DNA of 64,000 nt from Desulfobulbus sp. (GTDB lineage Bacteria; Desulfobacterota; Desulfobulbia; Desulfobulbales; Desulfobulbaceae): the NCBI GenBank assembly GCA_003604995.1, contig QZJD01000099.1, forward strand, positions 1 through 64,000. Reading direction: 5' to 3'. The translations under genes and the position numbers were made by a program. Below the pieces are notes generated by a model that saw only the letters and a list, made by a program, of their open reading frames with translations, did not search any database and was not told the origin of the DNA. Below are positions 9,208 to 22,793 of this stretch, piece after piece. Position 1 is the stretch's first letter; every line of letters begins with the position of its first letter.

Positions 9208-10013
9208 GCGCTCTGCAAACTGTGCGCCAGCCGCACGGCCTGCATGGACAGCGCCACGTCATGGACCCGGATCAGATCCGCGCCGGCAACGGCGCAGTGG
9301 AAGCTGAGAATGGCCGTGGCGCAGTCGCGCTGATCAACCTCCAGATCCAGGATCCTGCCGATGAAGGCCTTTCTCGAATGGCCGATCAGGAGGGGCCGGC
9401 CCAGCGCTTTCAACGCCTCGATATTTTTCAGGATCAGCAGATTATGTTCCACGGTCTTGCCGAAGCCGATGCCCGGATCGATGATAACCCGGCTGCTCGC
9501 CACGCCCTGCTCTTCGAGCCAGCGGAGCCGCTCCCGAAAGAACTCGCTGATTTCGGCGACCACATCGTCATAGTGCGGATCGATCTGCATGGTGTCCGGG
9601 GTCCCCTGCATGTGCATGATGATCACCGGCCCCTGGTAGGCGCGGATCACGTCCACCATGTCCGGGTCATGGCGCAGGGCGCTGACATCGTTCACCATGT
9701 CCGCACCGGCGGCCAGGGCCGCCCGCGCCACCGCGGCCTTGGTGGTATCAATGGAAACAGGCAGGTCGCTCAACTCCCGAATGAGCCGAATGACCGGCAG
9801 AACGCGGTCCAGCTCCTCCTCCACGGAAACCGGCTCGGCAAAGGGCCGGGTCGATTCGCCGCCCACATCAAAGATGTTTACTCCGGCGGTCAGCATCCCC
9901 TCGATCTGGCGCCGGATCGTCACCGGCTCAACAAATCGGCCGCCATCGGAAAAGGAATCAGGCGTACAGTTGAGAATCCCCATGACCTTGATCGACCGGC
10001 TCACCGCTGTCAT
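9204..10013 (-). CDS. folP: Dihydropteroate synthase
   Basis: MGILNCTPDSFSDGGRF, FDVGGESTRPFAEPV, DPGIGFGKTVEHNL, GHSRKAFIG. Confidence 0.95.
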   Translation of the reverse strand: MTAVSRSIKVMGILNCTPDSFSDGGRFVEPVTIRRQIEGMLTAGVNIFDVGGESTRPFAEPVSVEEELDRVLPVIRLIRELSDLPVSIDTTKAAVARAALAAGADMVNDVSALRHDPDMVDVIRAYQGPVIIMHMQGTPDTMQIDPHYDDVVAEISEFFRERLRWLEEQGVASSRVIIDPGIGFGKTVEHNLLILKNIEALKALGRPLLIGHSRKAFIGRILDLEVDQRDCATAILSFHCAVAGADLIRVHDVALSMQAVRLAHSLQSA

Positions 10014-10027
10014 CTGTGTTTTCCTCT

Positions 10028-10067
10028 AAAAAAAAAAGGCACAGAGAGATTCTTCTCCCTGTGCCTT
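10028..10067 (-). terminator. Intrinsic terminator downstream of ftsH (minus strand)
   Basis: Minus strand reads AAGGCACAG..CTGTGCCTT followed by a long T run (A run at 10028-10037 on plus). Confidence 0.75.
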
Positions 10068-10093
10068 TGCTGATTTGCTGAACATGATCGCCT

Positions 10094-11950
10094 TTACTGC
10101 TGCGGTGCGGCCTCTTCAGGGGCGGACACGTTATCAGCGGGTATCGTCGACGGCTCCTGCCGGTGCGCGGTAATGATCCGGTCAAGATCCTCCAGCATGA
10201 TCGTTTCCTTTTCCAGGAGTTCGGCGGCAACTGCCTTGAGGATGTCCAGATTCTCCCGGAGCAGCTCGGTCACCTTGTCCCGGGCATCCAGAACGATCCA
10301 TTTGACCGCCTCGTCGATCTTGCGGGCGGTTTCCTCACTGTAGTCACGATGCTGGGCTATTTCCCGGCCGAGAAAAATCTGCTCTTCCTTCTTGCCGTAA
10401 GTCAAGGGCCCGAGTTCATCGCTCATTCCCCACTCGCACACCATCTTCCGGGCTAGCTCGGTGGCCCGCTCCAGGTCGTTGCCTGCGCCGGTGGTGATCT
10501 CGTTGAAAATCAGCTGTTCAGCGATCCGGCCGCCAAAGAGGATGCAGATACGCTTTTCCAGAAAATTCTTGGAATAGGTGTACTTCTCATCCACCGGCAG
10601 CTGCATGGTAAGGCCCAGGGCCCGGCCACGCGGAATGATCGTCACCTTGTGGATAGGATCGGTATCCGGCAACAGCCGCGCCACCAGGGCATGGCCTGCC
10701 TCGTGATAGGCGGTGACCTCCTTTTCCTTGTCGCTGATGATCATGGATTTGCGCTCGGCGCCCATCATGATTTTGTCCTTGGCCATCTCGAGACGCTGGG
10801 TGGACACCACCTCTTCCCCGGCCCGGGCGGCCATCAGGGCGGCCTCGTTGATCAAATTTTCCAGGTCGGCGCCGGAAAAACCGGGGGTGCCCCGGGCAAT
10901 AACCGCCAAGTTCACATCCGGGGCCAGTTTCGTCTTGTGGCCGTAGATCTCCAGGATCTTCTCCCTGCCCTTGATATCCGGAACCGGCACCACCACCTGC
11001 CGGTCGAAACGGCCGGGCCGGAGCAGGGCAGGATCAAGGACATCGGGCCGGTTGGTGGCGGCGATGATAATCACGCCTTCGTTGGCTTCAAAGCCGTCCA
11101 TCTCCACCAGCAACTGGTTCAAGGTCTGCTCCCGCTCGTCATGCCCGCCACCGAGGCCCGCGCCGCGATGGCGGCCCACCGCGTCGATCTCGTCGATGAA
11201 AATTATGCAGGGCGCATGCTTCTTGCCCTGGTTGAACAGGTCGCGTACCCGCGAGGCGCCGACGCCGACGAACATCTCCACAAAGTCGGAGCCGCTGATC
11301 GTGAAAAAGGGGACTTCGGCCTCACCGGCAATGGCTCTGGCAAGCAACGTCTTGCCGGTGCCGGGCGAGCCGGCCAGAAGCACGCCCTTGGGGATGCGGC
11401 CTCCCAGCTTGGTGAATTTGTGCGGGTCCCGAAGAAAATCGATGATCTCCTCCAGTTCGGCCTTGGCCTCGTCAATACCCGCCACATCCTTGAAGGTTAC
11501 CTTGGTCTCGCCGCCCTCGCGGAGTTTGGCGCGGGTCTTGCCGAAGGAAAGCGCACCGCCCTTGCCGCCCATCTGCATCTGGCGCATGAAAAAAATCCAG
11601 ACGCCGATGAGCAGAAGCATGGGAAACCAGGAAATAAAGATAGTGAAGTACCAGGGCGTCTGTTCCGGTTCCTTTACCGTGATATCCACGCCGTATTTGC
11701 GGAGCATGGGAATCAGTTCGGTATCCGCGGGCACCACGGTGGTGAAGGGGCGGCCGTCCTGGTCGGTGCCCAAGACCTTCTCACCCTGGATGGTCACCCG
11801 ATTGATGTCCCTGGACTCCACGCTGGACCAGAACTCACTGTAGGTCTTCTGGCTGTCCTGGCTCTGGGGCTTGTTAAAGACATTAAAGAGCAGAATCATG
11901 GTCAGGCCGATGATCAGCCACATACTCAGATTCTTATAAAAGGTATTCAA
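10094..11950 (-). CDS. ftsH: ATP-dependent zinc metalloprotease FtsH
   Basis: Walker [42 protein letters not shown] ([12 protein letters not shown]), N-terminal TM segments. Confidence 0.97.
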   Translation of the reverse strand: MNTFYKNLSMWLIIGLTMILLFNVFNKPQSQDSQKTYSEFWSSVESRDINRVTIQGEKVLGTDQDGRPFTTVVPADTELIPMLRKYGVDITVKEPEQTPWYFTIFISWFPMLLLIGVWIFFMRQMQMGGKGGALSFGKTRAKLREGGETKVTFKDVAGIDEAKAELEEIIDFLRDPHKFTKLGGRIPKGVLLAGSPGTGKTLLARAIAGEAEVPFFTISGSDFVEMFVGVGASRVRDLFNQGKKHAPCIIFIDEIDAVGRHRGAGLGGGHDEREQTLNQLLVEMDGFEANEGVIIIAATNRPDVLDPALLRPGRFDRQVVVPVPDIKGREKILEIYGHKTKLAPDVNLAVIARGTPGFSGADLENLINEAALMAARAGEEVVSTQRLEMAKDKIMMGAERKSMIISDKEKEVTAYHEAGHALVARLLPDTDPIHKVTIIPRGRALGLTMQLPVDEKYTYSKNFLEKRICILFGGRIAEQLIFNEITTGAGNDLERATELARKMVCEWGMSDELGPLTYGKKEEQIFLGREIAQHRDYSEETARKIDEAVKWIVLDARDKVTELLRENLDILKAVAAELLEKETIMLEDLDRIITAHRQEPSTIPADNVSAPEEAAPQQ

Positions 11951-12044
11951 CCAATCCTCCCGAATAATGAATAAAAGCTGCTGTTACTTCAACGCGTACT
12001 TAAGAAAAGTAATCCTTTTTCCGACAAAGTCCAGGGAAGTCTTC

Positions 12045-15272
<3,228 letters not shown>

Positions 15273-15311
15273 GGAACAAAACCTGGTCTGAAAGGATTGA
15301 AAGAAATTATT

Positions 15312-16430
15312 TTACTTTTTCTCCTGGCGCATCAGATCGATGAACCGGTCGAACAAATATTCGGCGTCATGGGGGCCCGGAGCATGCTCCGGATGATACT
15401 GCACGGAAAACACCGGAAGACGGCGATGGCGCATCCCCTCAACACTGCCGTCATTGAGATTGATATGGGTCACCTCCACGTCGGGAGGCAGAGTGGCGGG
15501 ATCAACGCAGAAGCCGTGATTCTGGGAGGTGATCTCAACCTTGCCGGTAGTCAGATCCTTGACCGGCTGATTGCCGCCGCGATGGCCGAACTTCAACTTG
15601 TAGGTACCGGCGCCGTAGGCAAGGCCGAGCATCTGGTGGCCCAGACAAATGCCGAAAATCGGCTTCTTGTCGAGCAGGCTCCGAATGTTTTCGACCACCC
15701 CGGCCACGCCGGCCGGATCGCCCGGACCGTTGGAGAGAAAAATCCCGTCCGGCTTCAGGTCAAGGACCTCGGCCGCGGAAGTGGTCGCCGGCACGACCTG
15801 GACCGCGCAGCCGCGATCGAACAGAATCCGCAGCTGGTTGTGCTTGATGCCGAAATCAAAGGCCACCACCTTCAAACGGCCCTCATCGGCCTGGGTCCAG
15901 CCGCAACCCGGCACCAGCCCCTCTTCCGTCCAGCGGTAAGGTTTCTGGGCGGTCACCGCCTGCACCATGTCGCGGCCGATCAAACCATGCCATTCCCGGG
16001 CGCGGCGGACAAGGGACTCTCCGTCCAGATCCAGGGTGGAAATCATCGCCCTCATCGCACCACCGGTACGGATGATCCTGGTCAGGCGACGGGTGTCCAC
16101 CCCGCTGATCCCGAGAATGCCGTGCTTCTTCAGCAAATCGGCCAGGGTGCCTGTGGCGCGGAAGTTGCTGGGCACATCCTGGTACTCGCGCATAAGAAAA
16201 GCACGGGGAAACAGGGTTACGGATTCCATGTCCGAGGCATTGACGCCGTAGTTCCCGATGAGCGGATAGGTCATGGTCACCAGTTGTCCCTCGTAGGAGG
16301 GGTCGGTGAGGACCTCCTGATACCCGCTCATGCTGGTGTTGAAGACGATCTCACCCACGGCCTCGCCGGCTCCGGTGAACGACTCCCCCACGAGGACCGT
16401 CCCGTCCTCAAGGCCTATTACTGCTTTCAT
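15312..16430 (-). CDS. carA: Carbamoyl-phosphate synthase small subunit
   Basis: Glutamine amidotransferase triad motif [36 protein letters not shown]. Confidence 0.97.
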   Translation of the reverse strand: MKAVIGLEDGTVLVGESFTGAGEAVGEIVFNTSMSGYQEVLTDPSYEGQLVTMTYPLIGNYGVNASDMESVTLFPRAFLMREYQDVPSNFRATGTLADLLKKHGILGISGVDTRRLTRIIRTGGAMRAMISTLDLDGESLVRRAREWHGLIGRDMVQAVTAQKPYRWTEEGLVPGCGWTQADEGRLKVVAFDFGIKHNQLRILFDRGCAVQVVPATTSAAEVLDLKPDGIFLSNGPGDPAGVAGVVENIRSLLDKKPIFGICLGHQMLGLAYGAGTYKLKFGHRGGNQPVKDLTTGKVEITSQNHGFCVDPATLPPDVEVTHINLNDGSVEGMRHRRLPVFSVQYHPEHAPGPHDAEYLFDRFIDLMRQEKK

Positions 16431-17745
16431 ATCGATTATTATCCTGTTCTTTTTCGGAACGGCGCGCGAGCTGCCGCATGATTATTTCCACCTGCCGGGC
16501 GGCGACCCCCTGCTGGCCGGCCATAACCGATTCCGCGCCCGCGCAGGCCTGCTCATAGGCTGCCGAATCGTTCATATGTCGCTCAATTTGCGCAAGCAGC
16601 TGCCCAGCATCGGCCACCCGGAACCCGGCGCCCGCATCCTCGAGAATATGCGCAGCATCCTTGAAATCGTCAATATGCGGCCCATAATAAACCGGCCGGC
16701 CCCAGCGGACCGGTTCCATGATATTGTGTCCGCCTCGGCCCACCAGGCTGCCGCCGACAAAATTATAATCTCCGGCGCTGTAGATGCGCGCCAGCTCGCC
16801 CAGGGAGTCCACCAGGACAACATTCCGTCGGCGCCGCGTATCCGCCAGTTCGGAGTACAGATCAAAATCCAGCCGCAGCTCGAGCAAAAGGGCTTTGACT
16901 TCGGCCAACCTGCGCAAATGGCGGGGGGCCACCACCCAGAGCAACTCCCGGCCATCTTTTTCGAGCAGGGCTTTGTACACGCCGGCGAGCAGCCGTTCTT
17001 CACCGCTACGGGTTGAGCCGCAAAGAAACACGGCCGTCTGATCAACGCCCAGTCTGTTTCGGTACAAGCTCCTGATCGCCTGAATATCTTCCGGAGGAAA
17101 AGCAAATTTGACGTTTCCCGTCACCTGCACCCGTGCCGGCGCAACACCCAGGCCAACGTAGCGCGCCGCATCTTCCTCCCGGATGGCCGCCACCTCGGCA
17201 AACCCCTGCAAAAGCGGTTGAATCAGGTCGCCGGCCAGACGATAACGGTCATACGAACGGGCAGTCATCCGGCCGTTGAGAAGGACCATGGGAATATCGG
17301 CCCGGCGCAGTTCGACCAGCATGGCCGGCCACAATTCGGCCTCCAGGCAGACATAGAGTGCAGGCCTGACCCGGGAAAGGACGCGGCGAACGACCCTGAC
17401 CACGTCAAGAGGGGCCAAAAAGCTGCCTGTCTGAGGAGGCAAGCGCTGGCGGGCAACGTCCAGGCCGGCGACGGTCATGGTGGTCAGCACGATGTCCACC
17501 GGACTGCCACGCCTGGTCAATTCTTCGATCAGGATGAGAGCGGCGTTGACCTCTCCCACCGAAGCGGCATGGATCCAGACGCGCGGCAACCCGGCATTCG
17601 TGCGCAGCCATCCCAACTCAGCCTGGCCGAGGCGTTCCCGCAGGCCATGCCCTTTACGCGGGCTCAGAAAGATGAACAGTCGCGCCATGGGCTGGATAAG
17701 AAAAAACAAGGCGGTCCCAAATATCCGATACAGCCCGTACAGCAC
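16408..17745 (-). CDS. waaA: 3-deoxy-D-manno-octulosonic acid transferase
   Basis: [48 protein letters not shown] (KdtA signature). Its 3' end overlaps the carA start. Confidence 0.93.
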   Translation of the reverse strand: MLYGLYRIFGTALFFLIQPMARLFIFLSPRKGHGLRERLGQAELGWLRTNAGLPRVWIHAASVGEVNAALILIEELTRRGSPVDIVLTTMTVAGLDVARQRLPPQTGSFLAPLDVVRVVRRVLSRVRPALYVCLEAELWPAMLVELRRADIPMVLLNGRMTARSYDRYRLAGDLIQPLLQGFAEVAAIREEDAARYVGLGVAPARVQVTGNVKFAFPPEDIQAIRSLYRNRLGVDQTAVFLCGSTRSGEERLLAGVYKALLEKDGRELLWVVAPRHLRRLAEVKALLLELRLDFDLYSELADTRRRRNVVLVDSLGELARIYSAGDYNFVGGSLVGRGGHNIMEPVRWGRPVYYGPHIDDFKDAAHILEDAGAGFRVADAGQLLAQIERHMNDSAAYEQACAGAESVMAGQQGVAARQVEIIMRQLARRSEKEQDNNRYESSNRP

Positions 17746-17870
17746 CGAATGCCCCTATCCTTCAGATCTGGCAATTAATTTGCACACAAATAGTATATTT
17801 AAACCTGAATATCAAAATGAGTCAACAAGGAAGGTGCTGCCTGCGCAGAGATTTCGCCAACGGGTTTTGC

Positions 17871-17898
17871 TTGACAAGGTTGCTGATATTTGTATCAT
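17871..17898 (+). promoter_or_regulatory. Candidate sigma70-type promoter upstream of the cyclophilin-FKBP gene
   Basis: TTGACA - 16 nt - TATCAT. Confidence 0.4.
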
Positions 17899-18113
17899 TC
17901 TTCAGTTTCCCCCTGTTTCCCGGCAAAAAAAAAATTCCGGACCGCAAACAGGACACCGGATCGGAAAAAAAATAACCTCGCGAACAGGAAAAGCAAAACA
18001 GGGCGACTACAGCCTCGCTCTTTTTGAGGTTGAAGCATAATCACAAGCTGCGACTAGGGTTGCACGCCTTGTTGAACAACGGAAGAACTCAGGATTACCG
18101 TTCAGGAGGCACC

Positions 18114-19160
18114 ATGCGTAAAAATTTTCTTATTTTCGCCCTGACTTTGCTCACCTGCTGCCTCACTTACGGAGAACACCCTATGGCCCAGGAACAAAAC
18201 GACAAGCTGCCGGATGGCATCTACGCAAAAATCAGCACGGACAAGGGGGATATCCTCCTCAAGCTTTTCTACCAGAAGACCCCTCTCACCGTTATCAACT
18301 TTATCGGTCTCGCCGAAGGCACCATGCACCTGGCAGGCGCGAACAAACCTGTCGGCACCCATTTTTACGACGGCCTTAAATTCCACCGGGTGATCAACAA
18401 GTTCATGATCCAGGGCGGCGATCCGCTGGGCAATGGTACCGGGGGGCCGGGCTACAGTTTTCCGGATGAAATCGTCACCGGTCTCAAGCATGACGGGCCC
18501 GGCGTGCTGTCCATGGCTAATGCCGGGCCGAACACCAACGGCAGCCAGTTCTTCATCACCCACACGGCCACGCCGCATCTGGACGGCAAGCACACGATCT
18601 TCGGCAAGGTGGTCAAGGGCCAGGACGTGGTCAACGCCATAATCCAGAATGACATCATCAAAAAAATCGAAATCCTGCGCATCGGTAAAGAGGCGCAGGA
18701 TTTCAAAACAGACCAGGCGGCATTCGACCGAACCCTGGCCGCGATACACGAAACACAGGAAAAAGCAAAGGCCGAGAAACAGAAAAAGATCGATACCCTG
18801 ATCAATGAAAAATGGCCGGGGGCCACGAAGACCCCCACCGGCCTGCGCTATCTGGTCAAGGAGGAGGGAGCCGGCGACCCGCCAAAAACCGGGGCCACGG
18901 TCATCGCCCATTACACCGGTCGCCTCCTCGAAACCGGCAGAAAATTCGACAGTTCCCATGACCGGGGCGAACCCATTCGCTTCAAGGTCGGCACCGGCCA
19001 GGTGATCCGAGGATGGGACGAGGCCCTGCTCTCCATGAAAAAAGGTGAAAAAAGGGTATTGATCATCCCGCCGGAACTTGCCTACGGCTCCCGAGGCGTG
19101 CCCAAAATCATCGAGCCCGACTCCTGGCTGGTCTTTGATGTCGAGCTGGTCAACTTCTGA
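18114..19160 (+). CDS. Secreted peptidyl-prolyl isomerase with an N-terminal cyclophilin domain and a C-terminal FKBP domain
   Basis: Cyclophilin: [94 protein letters not shown]. Signal peptide follows an AGGAGGC ribosome-binding site. Confidence 0.93.
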   Translation: MRKNFLIFALTLLTCCLTYGEHPMAQEQNDKLPDGIYAKISTDKGDILLKLFYQKTPLTVINFIGLAEGTMHLAGANKPVGTHFYDGLKFHRVINKFMIQGGDPLGNGTGGPGYSFPDEIVTGLKHDGPGVLSMANAGPNTNGSQFFITHTATPHLDGKHTIFGKVVKGQDVVNAIIQNDIIKKIEILRIGKEAQDFKTDQAAFDRTLAAIHETQEKAKAEKQKKIDTLINEKWPGATKTPTGLRYLVKEEGAGDPPKTGATVIAHYTGRLLETGRKFDSSHDRGEPIRFKVGTGQVIRGWDEALLSMKKGEKRVLIIPPELAYGSRGVPKIIEPDSWLVFDVELVNF

Positions 19161-19176
19161 CATCCACGCCGCGCTT

Positions 19177-19357
19177 AGGGCCTGGAAAGAAATAACTGTA
19201 ACACTATGCATCTCATCTTCGGGCCATCTTCGGCCGGGCCTCAATCACAAAATCCTCAACGTAGCACTGCTACGCCTGCGGTTTTGTTCAATCGGCCCGG
19301 CCAAATCTGACCCAAATCTGAGCGCCTATTTGTAACACTTATTTCTTTCCAGGCCCT
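19177..19357. repeat. Long symmetrical palindromic element (89-nt arms, 3-nt apex loop)
   Basis: AGGGCCTGGAAAGAAATAA occurs as a perfect terminal inverted repeat. Apex is GTAGC-ACT-GCTAC. Ungapped hand count: 61 of 89 arm positions are complementary. Confidence 0.85.
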
Positions 19358-19701
19358 TACTACCTGACAGCCGCCTCGGTGGCGGCGGGCAATCCCAATG
19401 TGTGCCGGCTTTTCTCCTTCTTTTTTTCAGAACCGACGAGCCGGTTCCCGGCAAGAACGCATTTTGACCAGGCCGGGAGGCCATTTCTCTCCTTCTTCCA
19501 CCCTGCGCGATCACCGCCCTGATTACACTATTCGAAAGTCAGTTACAAATAAATTACAATTTCGGGCCGAAACCGACTTTCCACAAAGGGAATTCCGCGA
19601 CTATCACCCAAGCTCTCGCGAGACAACCAACTGAAAATAAAGGAAAAAAAATCAAAAGGAAATATTCGGCGCAACATTTGCATATTTTTAGTAATCTGCA
19701 A

Positions 19702-19731
19702 TTGACCTGATCCTGTTTTTTTGGTTATAAA
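19702..19731 (+). promoter_or_regulatory. Candidate sigma70-type promoter upstream of the multihaem cytochrome gene
   Basis: TTGACC - 18 nt - TATAAA, about 70 nt upstream of the ATG. Confidence 0.45.
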
Positions 19732-19801
19732 AAGAGAGTTTTTATTCTGCCGCGAATAAAAACATCTACATGGCAATATCGGGGAAGAGAGGGGGCATTA
19801 C

Positions 19802-20971
19802 ATGCAGAAATATCAGACTCTGGCAGCAGTGGCGACAGCTCTGGTCCTGAGCCTTGCCTGCGCGGACCACGTCCGGGCGGTGATGAGCGGGCCATGCAGC
19901 GGTTGCCATACCATGCACAACAGCCAAAACAACCTGCCCATGCGCTATGACAACGGCGCGCAACCTCTGCCGCAGCTCCTGCGGGGAGACTGCTACGGTT
20001 GTCACGCCCAAGGCCTGCCCAACGCCTTGGTGTCAGTCGGCATCGACGTCATTCCACAGGTCTATCATACCGAAGGCGGTGATCTGACCACCGACCTTGC
20101 CGGCGGGAATTTTGCGTACATCAACGGCGCAAAAGGCGGAGCGGCAGCGGATTCCAAGGGACACAACATTTCGGATCTCTGGACCGTCGGCACTGACGGT
20201 GTACTCTATGAGCCACCCGGTGGAATTGTGCAAAGCTTCCATGACAACGGCGGCAATGTGAATACCGATAACCTCGGCTGCGCCGGCACCAACGGCTGTC
20301 ACGGCAACAGATACTATGACATTGATGGCTACACAGGCATTTCCGGAGCACATCACAACAACGTCAACGGCCAGGTGATCCAGGGGGCCGGCGACAGGGA
20401 GCCGGGGCACGGCTACCGTTTCCTCCTCGGCGTCAACGGCTATGAAGATCCAGACTGGCAGTACACCAGATCTGATGTCGATCACAATGAATATTACGGG
20501 CGCTCCGCACCAATCCAACTGGGTTGCGGCGGCGGCGCCGGCGTCGTCGGCTGTCACGCCTATGGCGGCGTCCGTCCTCCCAACGGTACCATGGCGGAAT
20601 ACTGCGCATCCTGCCATGGGAATTTCCATACCCTGGCGACCTCATCTTCAAACGGGGTAGGAACCGTTGCCTCGTCGCCTTTTATCCGGCATCCGTCGGA
20701 CCTGGCCATCTCGAACAGTCCTGATTTTGCCACCTTTATCACCTATCGACCAGATACCCCGGTGGCCAGAACCACCACGGCCGAACTGGCAGCCCCGGAC
20801 GGCGGGGTCACCGGTACGGATGCGGTTTTCTGTCTCTCCTGCCATGTTGCGCACGGCAGCCCCTATCCCGATATGCTGAAATGGGATTACGCAACCATGG
20901 ATGTCGGCAATGCAGGGGGTACCGGAGCCGCTGGCAAGGGCTGCTTTGCCTGCCACTCTTCCAAGGAATAA
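19802..20971 (+). CDS. Multihaem c-type cytochrome, secreted
   Basis: Five CXXCH motifs (CSGCH, CYGCH, CASCH, CLSCH, CFACH) plus CAGTNGCH and CGGGAGVVGCH. Signal peptide. Confidence 0.88.
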   Translation: MQKYQTLAAVATALVLSLACADHVRAVMSGPCSGCHTMHNSQNNLPMRYDNGAQPLPQLLRGDCYGCHAQGLPNALVSVGIDVIPQVYHTEGGDLTTDLAGGNFAYINGAKGGAAADSKGHNISDLWTVGTDGVLYEPPGGIVQSFHDNGGNVNTDNLGCAGTNGCHGNRYYDIDGYTGISGAHHNNVNGQVIQGAGDREPGHGYRFLLGVNGYEDPDWQYTRSDVDHNEYYGRSAPIQLGCGGGAGVVGCHAYGGVRPPNGTMAEYCASCHGNFHTLATSSSNGVGTVASSPFIRHPSDLAISNSPDFATFITYRPDTPVARTTTAELAAPDGGVTGTDAVFCLSCHVAHGSPYPDMLKWDYATMDVGNAGGTGAAGKGCFACHSSKE

Positions 20972-20991
20972 AAAGCCCCGGCCCCAGCCCC

Positions 20992-21039
20992 GATACAAAA
21001 AAAAGCCCACGGCGCCACCGTGGGCTTTTTTTGTATCCT
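20992..21039 (+). terminator. Strong, bidirectional-looking intrinsic terminator after the cytochrome gene
   Basis: GATACAAAAAAAAGCCCACGG-cgcca-CCGTGGGCTTTTTTTGTATC palindrome. Confidence 0.9.
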
Positions 21040-21074
21040 AAGTCTACACAATACCCTCGCTAACACATGAAGCG

Positions 21075-21102
21075 CTGAGCATCCGCCGCTGTGCTTCCAG
21101 TA
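21075..21102 (+). repeat. Dispersed intergenic repeat family 2, copy B
   Basis: CTGAGCATCCGCCGCTGTGCTTCCAGTA, compared with CTGAGCATCCGCCGCTGTGGCTACAGTA at 1435-1462. Confidence 0.6.
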
Positions 21103-21173
21103 AGCAGGATGGGGTAACGGCGCAGGAATCGCATTTTTGGAGTTTTCTACAATCTTTGAGCTTCGGCTGCATC

Positions 21174-22595
21174 TCAGAAGGTGCTCATGCCGGACGCCTC
21201 CTGAATGCAACTCACAACACTTCTGAACAGGGAGTGATCCGCATACTTTTCGTATGGACAACTGTACGGACGTCCGTCCTGATTATTCCACAAATCCTCC
21301 ACATAACGGTGCGCCGCGACCATAACCTGATGGTCGAGCGGCCCGCGGACCAGTACATCCAGTTCCAGGTTATAGTCATCCAGGTTGCGCCGGGTAAAAT
21401 TGGCCGAACCGAGCAGAAGTACAGCGGATCCATCCGATTTCTCCAGCAGGAGCATCTTGCTGTGGAGCTGTTCGCCGTGGGTATTCCCCCAGCGGATCGG
21501 AATGCCGGCCCGCACCAGGGCGGCGGCGGTCTGCCGGTTGGGGATGCCGTTCTTGGTCCGGCCGAAGGCATCCTTGTTCGGATCCAGGACAATCCGCAGA
21601 TCAGCCCCGCGTTGCCGCGCCCGGATCAACTCCCCGCGCACCTGCCGGTCAGCCAGATAAAAAATGACCAGGTTCAACCGGTCACCGGCCCCTGCCCCGC
21701 GCAATTGCTTGAGAAGCGCTCCCTTGATTTTTCCTTCGCTCAGCACCTGAAGGGTCAGGGTTGCTTCGGAAACGCTGCTGCTGGCGATGATCGGCCAGTT
21801 GGCGGCTATATCCTCGCCGACCCCCGGCACGCTCCGCTCGCAACGGAGCAGCTCCGCCGCCGCCGGACCGGAGAATCTGAGCGCCACGTTGCCGTGCGCG
21901 CTGCTGCCGTCATGGGGATTGGCCGAGGTAACCAGGGCCCGGAAACCGTCCGGATAATCGGTCACGACCACCTTGCGATGATTTGCCTTGAAATTGAGCA
22001 GGCGCAGATAGCTGCGGCACGAGATACGGCCAGGTCCGAAGGGATTGGCCAGCAGGGTTCCCGGCCCTTCGCCGAAGGGCCTGATAAAGAGTCGCCAGAA
22101 CGGCGAATAGAGCACATTGCTGTCACGCAGCTGATCCAGGTCGGTCAGGACCACCGTGGCCCCTGCCTGTTCCAGGTCGACAAGATACGGGTTCTTCATG
22201 CTGCCGTACACGGTATTGATCGGGTCGGTAATCAGGATTATGCGCAGTTCCGGAACCTCCTGTTTCCTGGCAAGAAGGGCCGCGGTCACCTCCCTGGCCA
22301 GGGGTCGCAGGCCTGAGAGATGCGCGCCGGCAAAATCATTGAACAGAAACATGTCCATGAGGATCAGTTTCCTGGCCTCCCCGATCATCTCCAGGACCGA
22401 GTTCATGATCTGCTGATCGACGTGTTGTACCAGCCGGTCGTCGACCCAGGTCAGATCGCAGAGAAATTTGCATTCAGCTACCGGATGCTCAGGGCCCTGC
22501 CAGGACAACCCCGCAGGCAACCCTTTCCTGGCCTGATACACCCCGGTAACAAGAAGGATCAACACCAGCGTTGCAAAAAAAACGGCTGCCATCAC
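21174..22595 (-). CDS. Phospholipase D-like (HKD superfamily) membrane-anchored protein
   Basis: Two HKD-type motifs: NHRKVVVTDYPD and LHSKMLLLEKSDGS..LLGSANFTRRNLDDYN. N-terminal TM segment. Confidence 0.82.
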   Translation of the reverse strand: MMAAVFFATLVLILLVTGVYQARKGLPAGLSWQGPEHPVAECKFLCDLTWVDDRLVQHVDQQIMNSVLEMIGEARKLILMDMFLFNDFAGAHLSGLRPLAREVTAALLARKQEVPELRIILITDPINTVYGSMKNPYLVDLEQAGATVVLTDLDQLRDSNVLYSPFWRLFIRPFGEGPGTLLANPFGPGRISCRSYLRLLNFKANHRKVVVTDYPDGFRALVTSANPHDGSSAHGNVALRFSGPAAAELLRCERSVPGVGEDIAANWPIIASSSVSEATLTLQVLSEGKIKGALLKQLRGAGAGDRLNLVIFYLADRQVRGELIRARQRGADLRIVLDPNKDAFGRTKNGIPNRQTAAALVRAGIPIRWGNTHGEQLHSKMLLLEKSDGSAVLLLGSANFTRRNLDDYNLELDVLVRGPLDHQVMVAAHRYVEDLWNNQDGRPYSCPYEKYADHSLFRSVVSCIQEASGMSTF

Positions 22596-22793
22596 TCACC
22601 CTGATCGAATGCCTTCCGTGCTCCGCAAATCCGTCCATCAGCCGCGGCCGATGCCCGCAAACAACCTTATATTTCCACTCTACACCGCGCACACAATTCA
22701 CGCACATCAGAATAGACTTTGCACGGATCCCTGTGGTAAGATTTTCACAATTACTCTCCACCAATAAAAAAAATCTTCTGCAAGGAGTTCGGG

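Noticed and set aside
10649-11974. 441-aa plus-strand ORF antisense to ftsH
   Set aside because: Antisense artefact of ftsH codon usage.
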